In this document: positions 24,943-33,495 of the stretch, piece by piece
Position numbering within the stretch: the stretch's first letter is position 1
Layout: every line of letters begins with the position of its first letter
Assembly: GCA_016297265.1 (NCBI GenBank)
Contig: JAEDHB010000004.1
Coordinates: 1 to 63,452, forward strand
Source: Butyrivibrio sp.
GTDB taxonomy: Bacteria; Bacillota; Clostridia; Lachnospirales; Lachnospiraceae
Length of the DNA: 63,452 nucleotides
Reading direction: 5' to 3'
Position numbers and translations under genes: made by a program
Notes under the pieces: model-generated
What the model was told of the DNA's origin: nothing
The model's database searches: none
The model's input: only the letters and a program-made list of their open reading frames with translations

Positions 24943-26736
24943 TCACCAATCCTTTATTTTCTCTATGAGAGTATCAAGCAAATTCTCCAGCTTAATCGGT
25001 TTTGCTATATGGGCATCCATACCCACCCTTATACATTCGTCAATATCGTCTACGAAAGCATTAGCGGTCATAGCAATTATCGGTATCCGCATATTTTTTT
25101 CACTCTCATATTCCCTAATCTTTTTTGTAGCTTCAAAACCGTTCATAACGGGCATCTGCAAATCCATAAGAATGGCATCATAATAATCCCCGTTTTTCTC
25201 GCGGTACATATCATATGCATTTTCGCCGTTGACTGCGTGTTCAACAACAATCCCATAAAAGGAAAGCAGTTCCTTTTCCATTTCATAATTCATGGCATTG
25301 TCTTCTGCAATCAAAAGTCTGATTCCCCGGCATGCCTCTTCATAATCCTTTATCTTATCGCACAGATTATTTTCCTTCAACACATTGCCAAGTCCTGCCT
25401 TAATTCTGACTGTAAAAATACTTCCTTCATTGACCACACTTTTTACATCAATACTTCCGTCCATGGCTTCAACCAGGTGCTTTACTATTGCAAGCCCCAG
25501 ACCCGTTCCCTGAATTGTATTGACTCTGGTATCCACTGCCCGTGCAAACTCGTCGTACATATTGGCCATAAATTCTTCACTCATTCCAATTCCCGTATCG
25601 CTGACGCTTGCACATAACATAATATAATCCTTGTCATCAGTCACTTCCTCCCACAGAGAAAATCTGATATTTCCCCCGGGAGCAGTAAACTTAACTGCAT
25701 TTGACAAAAGATTGATATATATCTGATTCAGTCGTAGAGAATCCACAATCAGAAAGTTATGTATCAGCTTGTCCGAATCCGTTTCAAACAAAAGTGCCCT
25801 ATTTGTGGCGGCGCTCTCAATTGTAATAATAATGTTATTTATCAGCTGTCTGATATCCGTTTCCCTGGCACTGATTTTAAGACGTCCGGCCTCTATCGCG
25901 GAAATATCAAGAATATCATTTACAAGAGTCTGAAGATGAACTCCCGCTCTTTCTATTTTGTTGAGACAATCAGCCATCTTTTCAGGATTATCAATATATT
26001 TTTTTGCCACCTGTATCATTCCCACTACCACATTCATAGGAGTTCTGATATCATGCGACATTTTTGACAAAAATGTCGTCTTTGCGGCACTTGCTGCGGA
26101 AGCATTCTCGTAGAGTCTTTCCATCTCCACCACGCGCTCCATATCCAGCTTCTGTATTATGTAGAGCACCTTTGTAACTCTTCCGGTCTTATCGCGTTCC
26201 ATGGCTAAAAAAATGCCACGGCTCCATCCCCTTACATTGCTTCTGTATTCGCAGCTAACATAGTCCTCTTCCATCAGCCTTTCGGGAATTGTATTAATAT
26301 CTGCAAATTTCATCACTTCCTCAAGCTGATCTTCACTGACATATTTATGACAAAATTTTACGAACAGTTCAGCAAGCGTATGCTTTTCATTGATAATACT
26401 CTCCAAATCACTGTCGGCATATATTGTATATGTTTTTCTATGTTCAAGGTCCAGTAGAAGATTCAACCGGAACATACTGGTCATAGCATCAATTATTCTC
26501 TGATCGACACTATTTCTTTTTTTCTGTTTTTGCTCAAGCCTTATGACCACAAACAAAAATCCTATTACGGCTATTATCAGCATCAATGTTCCCAGTACAA
26601 AAAACATTTTCTTATTGCGTTCCGATATCACAATAAGCGTAATCATTGCGCCTATCAGCACACAAATAAAACATACGTATATTAACTGTAATATCTTTCG
26701 TATGTTAGTGCGACTTTCCCCCTCGCCCGTTTCCAT
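24943..26736 (-). CDS. Membrane-bound hybrid histidine kinase (HisKA, HATPase, receiver)
   Basis: The 597-residue protein has two membrane spans (about 17-38 and 44-65) with almost no external loop, then a PAS-like domain (80-200) with YVSEDQLEEV, HisKA with His228 in KMSHDIRTPMN, HATPase_c (DTGIGMSEEF, GTGLGLAI) and a receiver with Asp525 in ILMDLQMP. With so little outside the membrane it may sense the membrane itself or a cytoplasmic signal through the PAS-like part. It follows glf by 15 bases and precedes the next kinase by 4, so it is co-transcribed with both. Confidence 0.9.
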   Translation of the reverse strand: METGEGESRTNIRKILQLIYVCFICVLIGAMITLIVISERNKKMFFVLGTLMLIIAVIGFLFVVIRLEQKQKKRNSVDQRIIDAMTSMFRLNLLLDLEHRKTYTIYADSDLESIINEKHTLAELFVKFCHKYVSEDQLEEVMKFADINTIPERLMEEDYVSCEYRSNVRGWSRGIFLAMERDKTGRVTKVLYIIQKLDMERVVEMERLYENASAASAAKTTFLSKMSHDIRTPMNVVVGMIQVAKKYIDNPEKMADCLNKIERAGVHLQTLVNDILDISAIEAGRLKISARETDIRQLINNIIITIESAATNRALLFETDSDKLIHNFLIVDSLRLNQIYINLLSNAVKFTAPGGNIRFSLWEEVTDDKDYIMLCASVSDTGIGMSEEFMANMYDEFARAVDTRVNTIQGTGLGLAIVKHLVEAMDGSIDVKSVVNEGSIFTVRIKAGLGNVLKENNLCDKIKDYEEACRGIRLLIAEDNAMNYEMEKELLSFYGIVVEHAVNGENAYDMYREKNGDYYDAILMDLQMPVMNGFEATKKIREYESEKNMRIPIIAMTANAFVDDIDECIRVGMDAHIAKPIKLENLLDTLIEKIKDW

Positions 26737-26751
26737 ATAATCCTCCTTTAT

Positions 26752-27870
26752 TTATAATTCCCTACCACATAAATCAAGTGCTGATGCAATTACTGCATCC
26801 ATATCATAATATCTGTATTCGCCGAGCCTTCCGCCAAATACTACATTTTCCTCAGCTGCGGCTAATTCCCTATATCCTTCATACAATTTGTTATTTTTTT
26901 CATCATTAACCGGATAGTACGGTTCATCCCCCGGCTTCCATTCCGATGAATACTCCCTGGAAATCACAGTCTTCGGAAGGTCGTTTCCCTCATCATCCTT
27001 GCCGAACTGGAACCATTTATGCTCAATTATTCTTGTAAACGGAGTCTCGGAATCGGTATAATTAACTGCCGCGTTCCCCTGATAATTATCAATATCCAGC
27101 AGTTCGTTTTCAAATCTCACCGACCGGTATTCCAGACAACCCAGTTTATATTGAAAATATGTATCTATCGGACCGGTGTATATTATTTTGTCCGCAAGTC
27201 CGTCATATCCTGCCTTATTGTCGAAATAATCCGAGGATAGCCGTACCTCTATGCCCTTAAGCATATTCTCGACCATTTTGGTATAGCCCCCGATTGGTAT
27301 CCCCTGATATAAAGCATCAAAGTAATTATTATCAAAACTGAACCTTACCGGAAGCCGCTTAATAATGAAGCTTGGAAGCTCCGAGCACTCTCTTCCCCAC
27401 TGTTTCTGCGTATATCCTTTGATTAATTTTTCATAAATATCCCTGCCCACCAGACTTATTGCCTGTTCTTCCAGATTGCGTGGATTAACGATTCCTGCTT
27501 CAATTCTCTGGGCTTCAATTCTCTGTCTTGCCTCCTGTGGTGTAACCACACCCCACATTTTGTTGAAGGTATACATATTAAAGGGAAGTGAATACAGCTC
27601 TCCCTTGTAATTCGCCACGGGTGAATTAGTAAATCTGTTAAAATCGGCAAATCTGTTAACATAATTCCATACCACGGTATTATTGGTATGAAAAATATGT
27701 GCGCCGTATTTGTGTACGTGAATCCCTTCTGTATTTTCCGAATATACATTTCCTGCAATATGCGGTCGCTTGTCAATCACAAGAACCTTTTTACCTTTGT
27801 CGGCTGCTTCTCTTGCAAATACTGAACCGAATAATCCTGCTCCCACAACGAGGTAATCAAATTGTTTCAT
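26752..27870 (-). CDS. glf: UDP-galactopyranose mutase Glf
   Basis: This flavoenzyme interconverts UDP-galactopyranose and UDP-galactofuranose, the precursor of galactofuranose in surface glycans. The N-terminal FAD motif is YLVVGAGLFGSVFARE, followed by the family motifs KYGAHIFHT, GYTQKQWG, PIGGYT and RLGEYRYYDMD. Length is 372 residues from ATG 27870, typical for bacterial Glf; a TTG five codons upstream lies inside the ribosome site (TTGGAG) and is not used. It sits between a NUDIX hydrolase and a histidine kinase within a signalling operon rather than beside glycosyltransferases, which is unusual. Confidence 0.95.
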   Translation of the reverse strand: MKQFDYLVVGAGLFGSVFAREAADKGKKVLVIDKRPHIAGNVYSENTEGIHVHKYGAHIFHTNNTVVWNYVNRFADFNRFTNSPVANYKGELYSLPFNMYTFNKMWGVVTPQEARQRIEAQRIEAGIVNPRNLEEQAISLVGRDIYEKLIKGYTQKQWGRECSELPSFIIKRLPVRFSFDNNYFDALYQGIPIGGYTKMVENMLKGIEVRLSSDYFDNKAGYDGLADKIIYTGPIDTYFQYKLGCLEYRSVRFENELLDIDNYQGNAAVNYTDSETPFTRIIEHKWFQFGKDDEGNDLPKTVISREYSSEWKPGDEPYYPVNDEKNNKLYEGYRELAAAEENVVFGGRLGEYRYYDMDAVIASALDLCGREL

Positions 27871-27904
27871 TATATTTTGCTCCAATCTATATGGTATTTA
27901 CCAT

Positions 27905-28366
27905 TCAGATATTAGTGATATGCTCCACTAGTTTATCGCCCTCATATCTCAATTTGAGCGTAAAAAAATCTGTCTCATCTTCAAGTAATTTAAAAAATAT
28001 TTTGTCCCCTTCCCAAATCGGAAGGCTGTATACCATGTTCTTTTCTACCCACTCTAAGATGCCTTCATCGCAGGTTGAAATCTCGCCGGTATAACCCGAG
28101 GCAGTATATAAGAACATATATTCAGTGGGCCATCGGTCGCTGATAAATGTAATAATGCCTCTCAGTCTGTAATCCGTCAGCTCCAGTCCTGTCTCTTCAC
28201 GGACCTCACGCAAAAGACATTCCTCAGGCGTCTCATCTGCCTCAAAATGGCCGCCTATTCCAACCCATTTATCGCGGTTAATATCATTTTCTTTTTTCAC
28301 CCTGTGCATCATAAGATATTTGTTGTCTTTTTCAATATAACAGAGTGTTGTGAGATTGCTTCTCAT
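27905..28366 (-). CDS. NUDIX hydrolase (MutT-like)
   Basis: The Nudix box is complete: GGHFEADETPEECLLREVREETGLEL has the spacing Gx5Ex7REVxEExGL (positions about 40-62). The 153-residue length and opening TTLCYIEKDNKYLMMHR resemble MutT/8-oxo-dGTP diphosphatases, but substrate cannot be assigned. It lies 34 bases upstream of glf and 30 downstream of the DUF1294 gene. Confidence 0.88.
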   Translation of the reverse strand: MRSNLTTLCYIEKDNKYLMMHRVKKENDINRDKWVGIGGHFEADETPEECLLREVREETGLELTDYRLRGIITFISDRWPTEYMFLYTASGYTGEISTCDEGILEWVEKNMVYSLPIWEGDKIFFKLLEDETDFFTLKLRYEGDKLVEHITNI

Positions 28367-28396
28367 AATATTAATAAGCCTCCCGTCGGGAATGTA

Positions 28397-28687
28397 TCAG
28401 CCGCCTCGCAGCCGGATTACTGCAAACAGTGCAACAATCAGATGCACTGCCAATATTATCGGAAATCCTGTTTTGAAAGCAGATTTTCGCAGTTTGTGGT
28501 GAAATAGATACATTCCGAGATTTCCACCCACGCTCCCTCCGGCAATGCAGAGAAGGAAAAGAGTTTTCTCCGGAATTCTCCACTTATGCCGTATTGCCTT
28601 CAATTTATCCATTCCCATTACCGCCAGCAAAATAATATTGATGGCGATTAAATATATGCAGACTATTGTTTTTATTTTCTCTACCAT
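28397..28687 (-). CDS. DUF1294 family small membrane protein
   Basis: The 96-residue protein matches DUF1294: an N-terminal span, MGMDKLKAIRHKWRIPEKTL, a glycine-rich second span (GGSVGGNLGMYLFHHK) and a third span near the C-terminus. Function of the family is unknown. It is packed between a kinase gene (11 bases) and the NUDIX gene (30 bases), so it belongs to the same transcript. Confidence 0.85.
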   Translation of the reverse strand: MVEKIKTIVCIYLIAINIILLAVMGMDKLKAIRHKWRIPEKTLFLLCIAGGSVGGNLGMYLFHHKLRKSAFKTGFPIILAVHLIVALFAVIRLRGG

Positions 28688-28698
28688 AATAAATCCCG

Positions 28699-31092
28699 TT
28701 AAATATTGTATGCAGCAAGGATACTATAGAGTCTGTCCCTGTCCACGGGCTTTGCAATATGATAATTCATACCTGCCTTTTCAGATTCCTTAATATCCTC
28801 TGCAAAGGCATTTGCAGTCATTGCGATTATTGGAATCTGCGCCGCATCCTCCCTTTGCATCAAACGGATTTTTCTGGTTGCGGCATATCCGTCCAGAACC
28901 GGCATCATAATATCCATAAGGATTACATCAAAATCACCCGGCTTTGACCTTGCGAATTTGTCAACCGCCTCCTCGCCGTTGTACGCTTTTTCAACAAAAG
29001 CTCCGGCCTCAACCAGCATAAATTCCGCAATATCCATATTGAGTTCATTATCCTCAACTAAAAGTATTTTCATACCCTCAATGCTGATGTCATCCCTCTT
29101 CTTTGGGGTTGCCACTATCTCGGTTTCCGTGCAGAGCTCAAACGGAAGTATTATGGTAAATTTACTTCCTGCGCCGGGCTTACTCTGGACTTCGATAGTA
29201 CCTCCCATCTTTTCAACAAGCGCTTTGACAATGGACATGCCAAGACCGGTACCCTGATATCTGCTGCGTCCGTCGCTCTTTTCCTGAGTGAAGGGTTCAA
29301 ATACTTTTGAAAGAAATTCCTCATTCATACCAATGCCGGTATCACTTATATCAAATTTATATACAACTTCTCCGGCCGAAACATCCTCCAGATGTGTATT
29401 GAAAAAAATGTATCCGTCCGGTTTATTATATTTAATCGCATTGGTAAGGATATTAATCAATATCTGTCTGATGTGCAACTCGCTGCCACGAATATATGGA
29501 TAGGTAATGCCTTTGCCTTCGTCATATACAAGATGGATTGCACTTTCAGCCGCTCTCAGGCTTGCAATGGTAAGCACTTCCTCACACAGGGTTTTGAGAT
29601 TAAGCGGATTGCAGTTAAGATCCGTATCTTCACTCTCCAGCTTGCTCATATCCAGAACATCATTGATTAATGACAAAAGATGCTTTGCGGCAACCTTGCA
29701 TTTTTCTCTGTTCTTCGCAACTCTTTCAAGATCATCCGAATACTTTTCATTCATCTCCAGGATTCCGAGAATTCCATTGATAGGGGTTCTGATATCATGG
29801 GACATTCTTGCCAAAAATGTCGTCTTTGCGGCATTTGCTTTCTTTGCCTCATCATATGCCGCCTGCAGCTTCCTGTGGGCTTCAAATTCATCCTTTTTAA
29901 TATCTGTAATATCATTGCAAATAACAAACCCATATACATTATTATCCAGATCATCCTTGAACATAAGGCAGGTGGACCTGTAATACCTGTTCGTCAATTC
30001 GGAATAATAATCTATTTCAACATTTGTTTTTCCGCTATCAAAAGCCTGCAACAAACCCTCAGCTTTCCAGTATGTATCATTATTGCTTCCCAAAATCTGC
30101 ACCTGATATTTTTCTATAAGCTTTTTGTTTTCCTCATCGAAAATACGAACCTCATCACTTTGATAGTCCTTAGTATCCCATTTATTACCATTGTATGTGT
30201 TATTCACAATTCCGGTGGTCAGATTGGCCTCGTAGAATAACAGGGCATCCCTGGTAAGAGCCTCTCGGTATTGTTTGTGTTCCCTGTTGATGGTTCGCTG
30301 CAGATTGACATTATCAGTTATATTGATAAATGAAGATATGATTATTATTTCGTCATCCATATCCCTGAACGCTACGGTATTACAGGTTGCATATACCACG
30401 GATCCGTCTCGGTGATTGGATATGAAATCATATTGGACGTTGCTGATATCTTTTCCCAGTCTTTCCAGTTTATTTTTAACATTTTCATAATCAATAATCT
30501 TGATATTGTTTCTTGAAAATTTTTCAGTCAGATTATTGCCGTCATCCCAGTCAAACAGTCTGAGTGCCTCCGGATTGATATGCAATATCTTACGATCCCT
30601 CAATCTGTATGAAAATACACCTGCATGCTGTAGATCAAGAAGTCTGTTATATAATTCGCTGCTCTGTCTGAATTTTTTATCAAGTTCATTCATCTCTGAT
30701 GTATCAATGATTGAACTGACAATAACTTTGTCACCGTTCTTCATTTCTACAAGCTTTGTATTTGCCCACACATGTGTGATGGTTCCATCCTTTTTCGGAA
30801 TGGAATAGCCGTAGTTATAGTAATCACCATGATTCTTTAATCCCTTAAGTTTTTCAAGTGCTTCCTCCATATTGTCATAGATAATATTGCGTCCGGCAGT
30901 AAGCAGCACCTCCGGGGTAATAATCTCGTCTTCGATGCCATGCATTTTTTTGGCAGCATCATTATAGACAATCACCTCGCGGTTTGGCAATTTATACGCG
31001 ATAATGCCACAGCTTTGCAGCTCCATTATCTGCTCATACACATTGTCGATGTACTCATATTTTTTACTGTTCTTTTCATTGAAGTCACTCAT
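28699..31092 (-). CDS. Hybrid histidine kinase with multiple PAS domains, cytoplasmic
   Basis: The 797-residue protein has PAS domains at about 15-135 and 145-265 (ending IIDTSEM and FINITDN), a third PAS-like segment at 280-400 ending ICNDITDIKK, a coiled coil, HisKA with His432 in RMSHDIRTPING, HATPase_c (DTGIGMNEEF, GTGLGMSI) and a receiver with Asp727 in ILMDIMMP. No membrane segment is seen. Receiver and kinase parts are close to those of the kinase at 22530, suggesting duplication. AGGGTG lies 6 bases before the ATG. No DNA-binding output exists in the operon. Confidence 0.9.
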   Translation of the reverse strand: MSDFNEKNSKKYEYIDNVYEQIMELQSCGIIAYKLPNREVIVYNDAAKKMHGIEDEIITPEVLLTAGRNIIYDNMEEALEKLKGLKNHGDYYNYGYSIPKKDGTITHVWANTKLVEMKNGDKVIVSSIIDTSEMNELDKKFRQSSELYNRLLDLQHAGVFSYRLRDRKILHINPEALRLFDWDDGNNLTEKFSRNNIKIIDYENVKNKLERLGKDISNVQYDFISNHRDGSVVYATCNTVAFRDMDDEIIIISSFINITDNVNLQRTINREHKQYREALTRDALLFYEANLTTGIVNNTYNGNKWDTKDYQSDEVRIFDEENKKLIEKYQVQILGSNNDTYWKAEGLLQAFDSGKTNVEIDYYSELTNRYYRSTCLMFKDDLDNNVYGFVICNDITDIKKDEFEAHRKLQAAYDEAKKANAAKTTFLARMSHDIRTPINGILGILEMNEKYSDDLERVAKNREKCKVAAKHLLSLINDVLDMSKLESEDTDLNCNPLNLKTLCEEVLTIASLRAAESAIHLVYDEGKGITYPYIRGSELHIRQILINILTNAIKYNKPDGYIFFNTHLEDVSAGEVVYKFDISDTGIGMNEEFLSKVFEPFTQEKSDGRSRYQGTGLGMSIVKALVEKMGGTIEVQSKPGAGSKFTIILPFELCTETEIVATPKKRDDISIEGMKILLVEDNELNMDIAEFMLVEAGAFVEKAYNGEEAVDKFARSKPGDFDVILMDIMMPVLDGYAATRKIRLMQREDAAQIPIIAMTANAFAEDIKESEKAGMNYHIAKPVDRDRLYSILAAYNI

Positions 31093-31109
31093 ATTTTCAC
31101 CCTAACCTC

Positions 31110-33473
31110 TTAACTCCTGCTGATATCTTTAACAAAAAGATAAACCGATTGATAATCACTGCTGTAATCCGGAGCAGGCACAATCTCCGCAATTGCTTTG
31201 CAGAACTTGTCCCCCTGCTTTCTTCTGTACTCAAAGGCAAATCTATCGTTCCCCTGTTCAAAATATGATTTGAGATATTCCAAAGTCATCTTGGAGGAGA
31301 AAACCTCCTTATCTTCCTCGGCAACATAACCCATTTTTACAAAATTGCTTACCCAAACCTCAAAGCTGTCGGAATATGCCAGACTCTCATTTTTTTCTTC
31401 ATCGCTGACCTTAACCACTTCAAAGGAGTCAAAGCTAAGATTGACGCGCAATACCTTGACATATGAATCCGACAAAGCAGCTAACATCTCACCCTGAACA
31501 ATATTGACAACCTTCTTAACTCCTCTGCGTTTTCCGCTGGTTTTCATATAACGGTGTTTTTTATCATTATACATTCTTTCATCAGCAACTCTTTGCAATT
31601 CCTTGTAATTTCCGTTGAAATCATCTGTAAAGGCATACCCAAGGGCCATTTCGGAATTGGCATTGACAAGACTATCTGACAACGCCTTCATTCTGTCAAC
31701 AGTTTCCTCAACAGTGCAGTTCTCCATCAGAATAACATATTCATCCCCGCCAATTCTGTAGACATTCTCTTCTCCGAACTCTTCCTTACAGGTGTTGTAT
31801 GCCTTGATGAGAAGGTTATCTCCGGCAGAATGTCCGGCAGTATCATTGATCTGCTTTAATCCCATTACATCTCCGAAAATAACGGAAAGAGCTGTTCCGT
31901 GCGGCATATCATCCACTCTCTGATCCAGTGCATGCCTGTTAAGGGCTCCCGTCAGCTCGTCATTATAACTCAGGAATGTAAGTCTTCTGTGGGTTACATC
32001 CTGTCTTAGAAGGGATATTGTAAAGTTGGCAATCTGGACTAACATGGTCTCCACATCAGCAATTATCGTCTCATCAACATTTCCGAAGCCCATAATGCCA
32101 ATCATTACACCCTTGGTGTACAGCGGAATTATTACTGTATTCTCAAGACCGTATTCCTGCATAAATTTGTAATCAGTATGGTCGCCGTATTCCTCCAGAA
32201 CCTGTTTCGCTGTATAGAATATTATGTTTTTACCCTCGTTGAATCTCTTTTCCCAGACATGTATTGCCTCATTTCTTATCTGCGGAACAACAAATTTATC
32301 AACGCAATCCTCGCGCACCCATGACATAGATTCGGTCATCAGAACATCATTGTCTGATATGTATACAATACCTCTGTCCGAATGAATAACATCACCGACG
32401 GTCATCAGAATCTCCTTGATAGCATCCTTCGGTTTGGCATGGTCTATTGATTTTCTCATGGCATTGTTCATCTGGGCTTCATACATGCCGATTCTTGACT
32501 TTTCCTCTGCCTTATGATATTTTGCCTCATTGTTGACTATGAGACTATTAGCCACCCTTGCAAAAATAATGATGGCGACAGCCGCAACAATTACACTGAT
32601 TGATAATACAATCATGTCATCACGGATTAAGGCATTGGCGCTTTTGACCTTCTGCAAGGCACCTATGCAATAATCACCGTACTGTCTGAATACATAGTAG
32701 TACTTATCCGTACCGTCCGATGATTTGCCTGTAAGCCTCTTATTCGCATTGATTTGCTCAGTATCGATACCAAACTTATCAATCTGCTTACCGTTCTGGT
32801 TCTTATCAGTGGAGCCAAGAATTTCTCCTGATAATCTGTCCACGGCAAAAAGGGTTATGTCATTTAATGTCGGAACCCTTTCCATAAAATTCTCAAGGTT
32901 GTTTTCTTCAATCTGTTCCATCAGTCTGGTAGGTTCAACACCCACCTGAACAAGTCCCGTTCCGTCAGTTTTCCACACCATTGCATACATCATTGGTTTT
33001 CCTTCGGCTGTATTCTGGGTGATATCCTGACACAATGAAATACTCCGGTCATAAAGCATTGACTTAAAAAACCCGATTTGCACACCATCATCCATGGTAA
33101 CTCCGTAGTATTCAGGATTGGTTCCGCTGCATATTGCTCCGTCCACGTCAAAGAAATGTATTTCATCCACTTCGACCAAGGATGCGAGCAATCTGAGTTC
33201 CTTGATATCATTCTCATATTCCGGATTCTTCTCGATGATATATGAGATTGTCCTTGCTCTTACAATATAATCATTTTTGATTTCCTGTATTCTTATTCGT
33301 TCTTCATTCTTATTGTTCTTAAGGCTTTCCTCAAGCTGATCCAGCAACAGCTCAGCGGACTGAAAGGAATTATTTCTTTTGTTCTTTATCTGCATTAAAT
33401 ACTGCAATACCAAAAGCAGTATCATAATAAATGCAATCCATACAATTGTTGTTTTAAGTATTTTACCTCTCAT
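31110..33473 (-). CDS. Membrane sensor with GAF and GGDEF domains and a C-terminal PAS-like domain
   Basis: The 787-residue protein has a span at about 9-28, an extracytoplasmic Cache/PDC-like sensor to about 285, a second span (286-312), a GAF-like domain (340-490), a GGDEF domain (500-660) and a C-terminal PAS-like domain (670-787). The active-site loop reads RIGGDEY, a Phe-to-Tyr change from GGDEF, and the upstream metal motif reads GDVMGLKQIND. Activity as a diguanylate cyclase is therefore likely but less certain than for the paralogue at 53208. The C-terminal domain resembles the divergent sensors of the neighbouring kinases (YVAEEDKEVF). GAGGGAG precedes the ATG. Confidence 0.85.
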   Translation of the reverse strand: MRGKILKTTIVWIAFIMILLLVLQYLMQIKNKRNNSFQSAELLLDQLEESLKNNKNEERIRIQEIKNDYIVRARTISYIIEKNPEYENDIKELRLLASLVEVDEIHFFDVDGAICSGTNPEYYGVTMDDGVQIGFFKSMLYDRSISLCQDITQNTAEGKPMMYAMVWKTDGTGLVQVGVEPTRLMEQIEENNLENFMERVPTLNDITLFAVDRLSGEILGSTDKNQNGKQIDKFGIDTEQINANKRLTGKSSDGTDKYYYVFRQYGDYCIGALQKVKSANALIRDDMIVLSISVIVAAVAIIIFARVANSLIVNNEAKYHKAEEKSRIGMYEAQMNNAMRKSIDHAKPKDAIKEILMTVGDVIHSDRGIVYISDNDVLMTESMSWVREDCVDKFVVPQIRNEAIHVWEKRFNEGKNIIFYTAKQVLEEYGDHTDYKFMQEYGLENTVIIPLYTKGVMIGIMGFGNVDETIIADVETMLVQIANFTISLLRQDVTHRRLTFLSYNDELTGALNRHALDQRVDDMPHGTALSVIFGDVMGLKQINDTAGHSAGDNLLIKAYNTCKEEFGEENVYRIGGDEYVILMENCTVEETVDRMKALSDSLVNANSEMALGYAFTDDFNGNYKELQRVADERMYNDKKHRYMKTSGKRRGVKKVVNIVQGEMLAALSDSYVKVLRVNLSFDSFEVVKVSDEEKNESLAYSDSFEVWVSNFVKMGYVAEEDKEVFSSKMTLEYLKSYFEQGNDRFAFEYRRKQGDKFCKAIAEIVPAPDYSSDYQSVYLFVKDISRS

Positions 33474-33495
33474 GTATTCTCCCTCTCATAATCTG

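Noticed and set aside
24841..25617. Plus-strand open frame of 258 codons
   Set aside because: Antisense to two kinase genes and spanning their junction; composition is that of a shadow frame.
27480..27545. Short tandem-like repeat in glf (RIEAQRIEAG)
   Set aside because: The surrounding sequence follows normal Glf, and the repeat is short enough to be ordinary coding sequence.
29680..30240. Plus-strand open frame of 186 codons rich in Ile, Phe and Cys
   Set aside because: Antisense to the kinase at 28699-31092; apparent hydrophobicity comes from complementing charged-residue codons.
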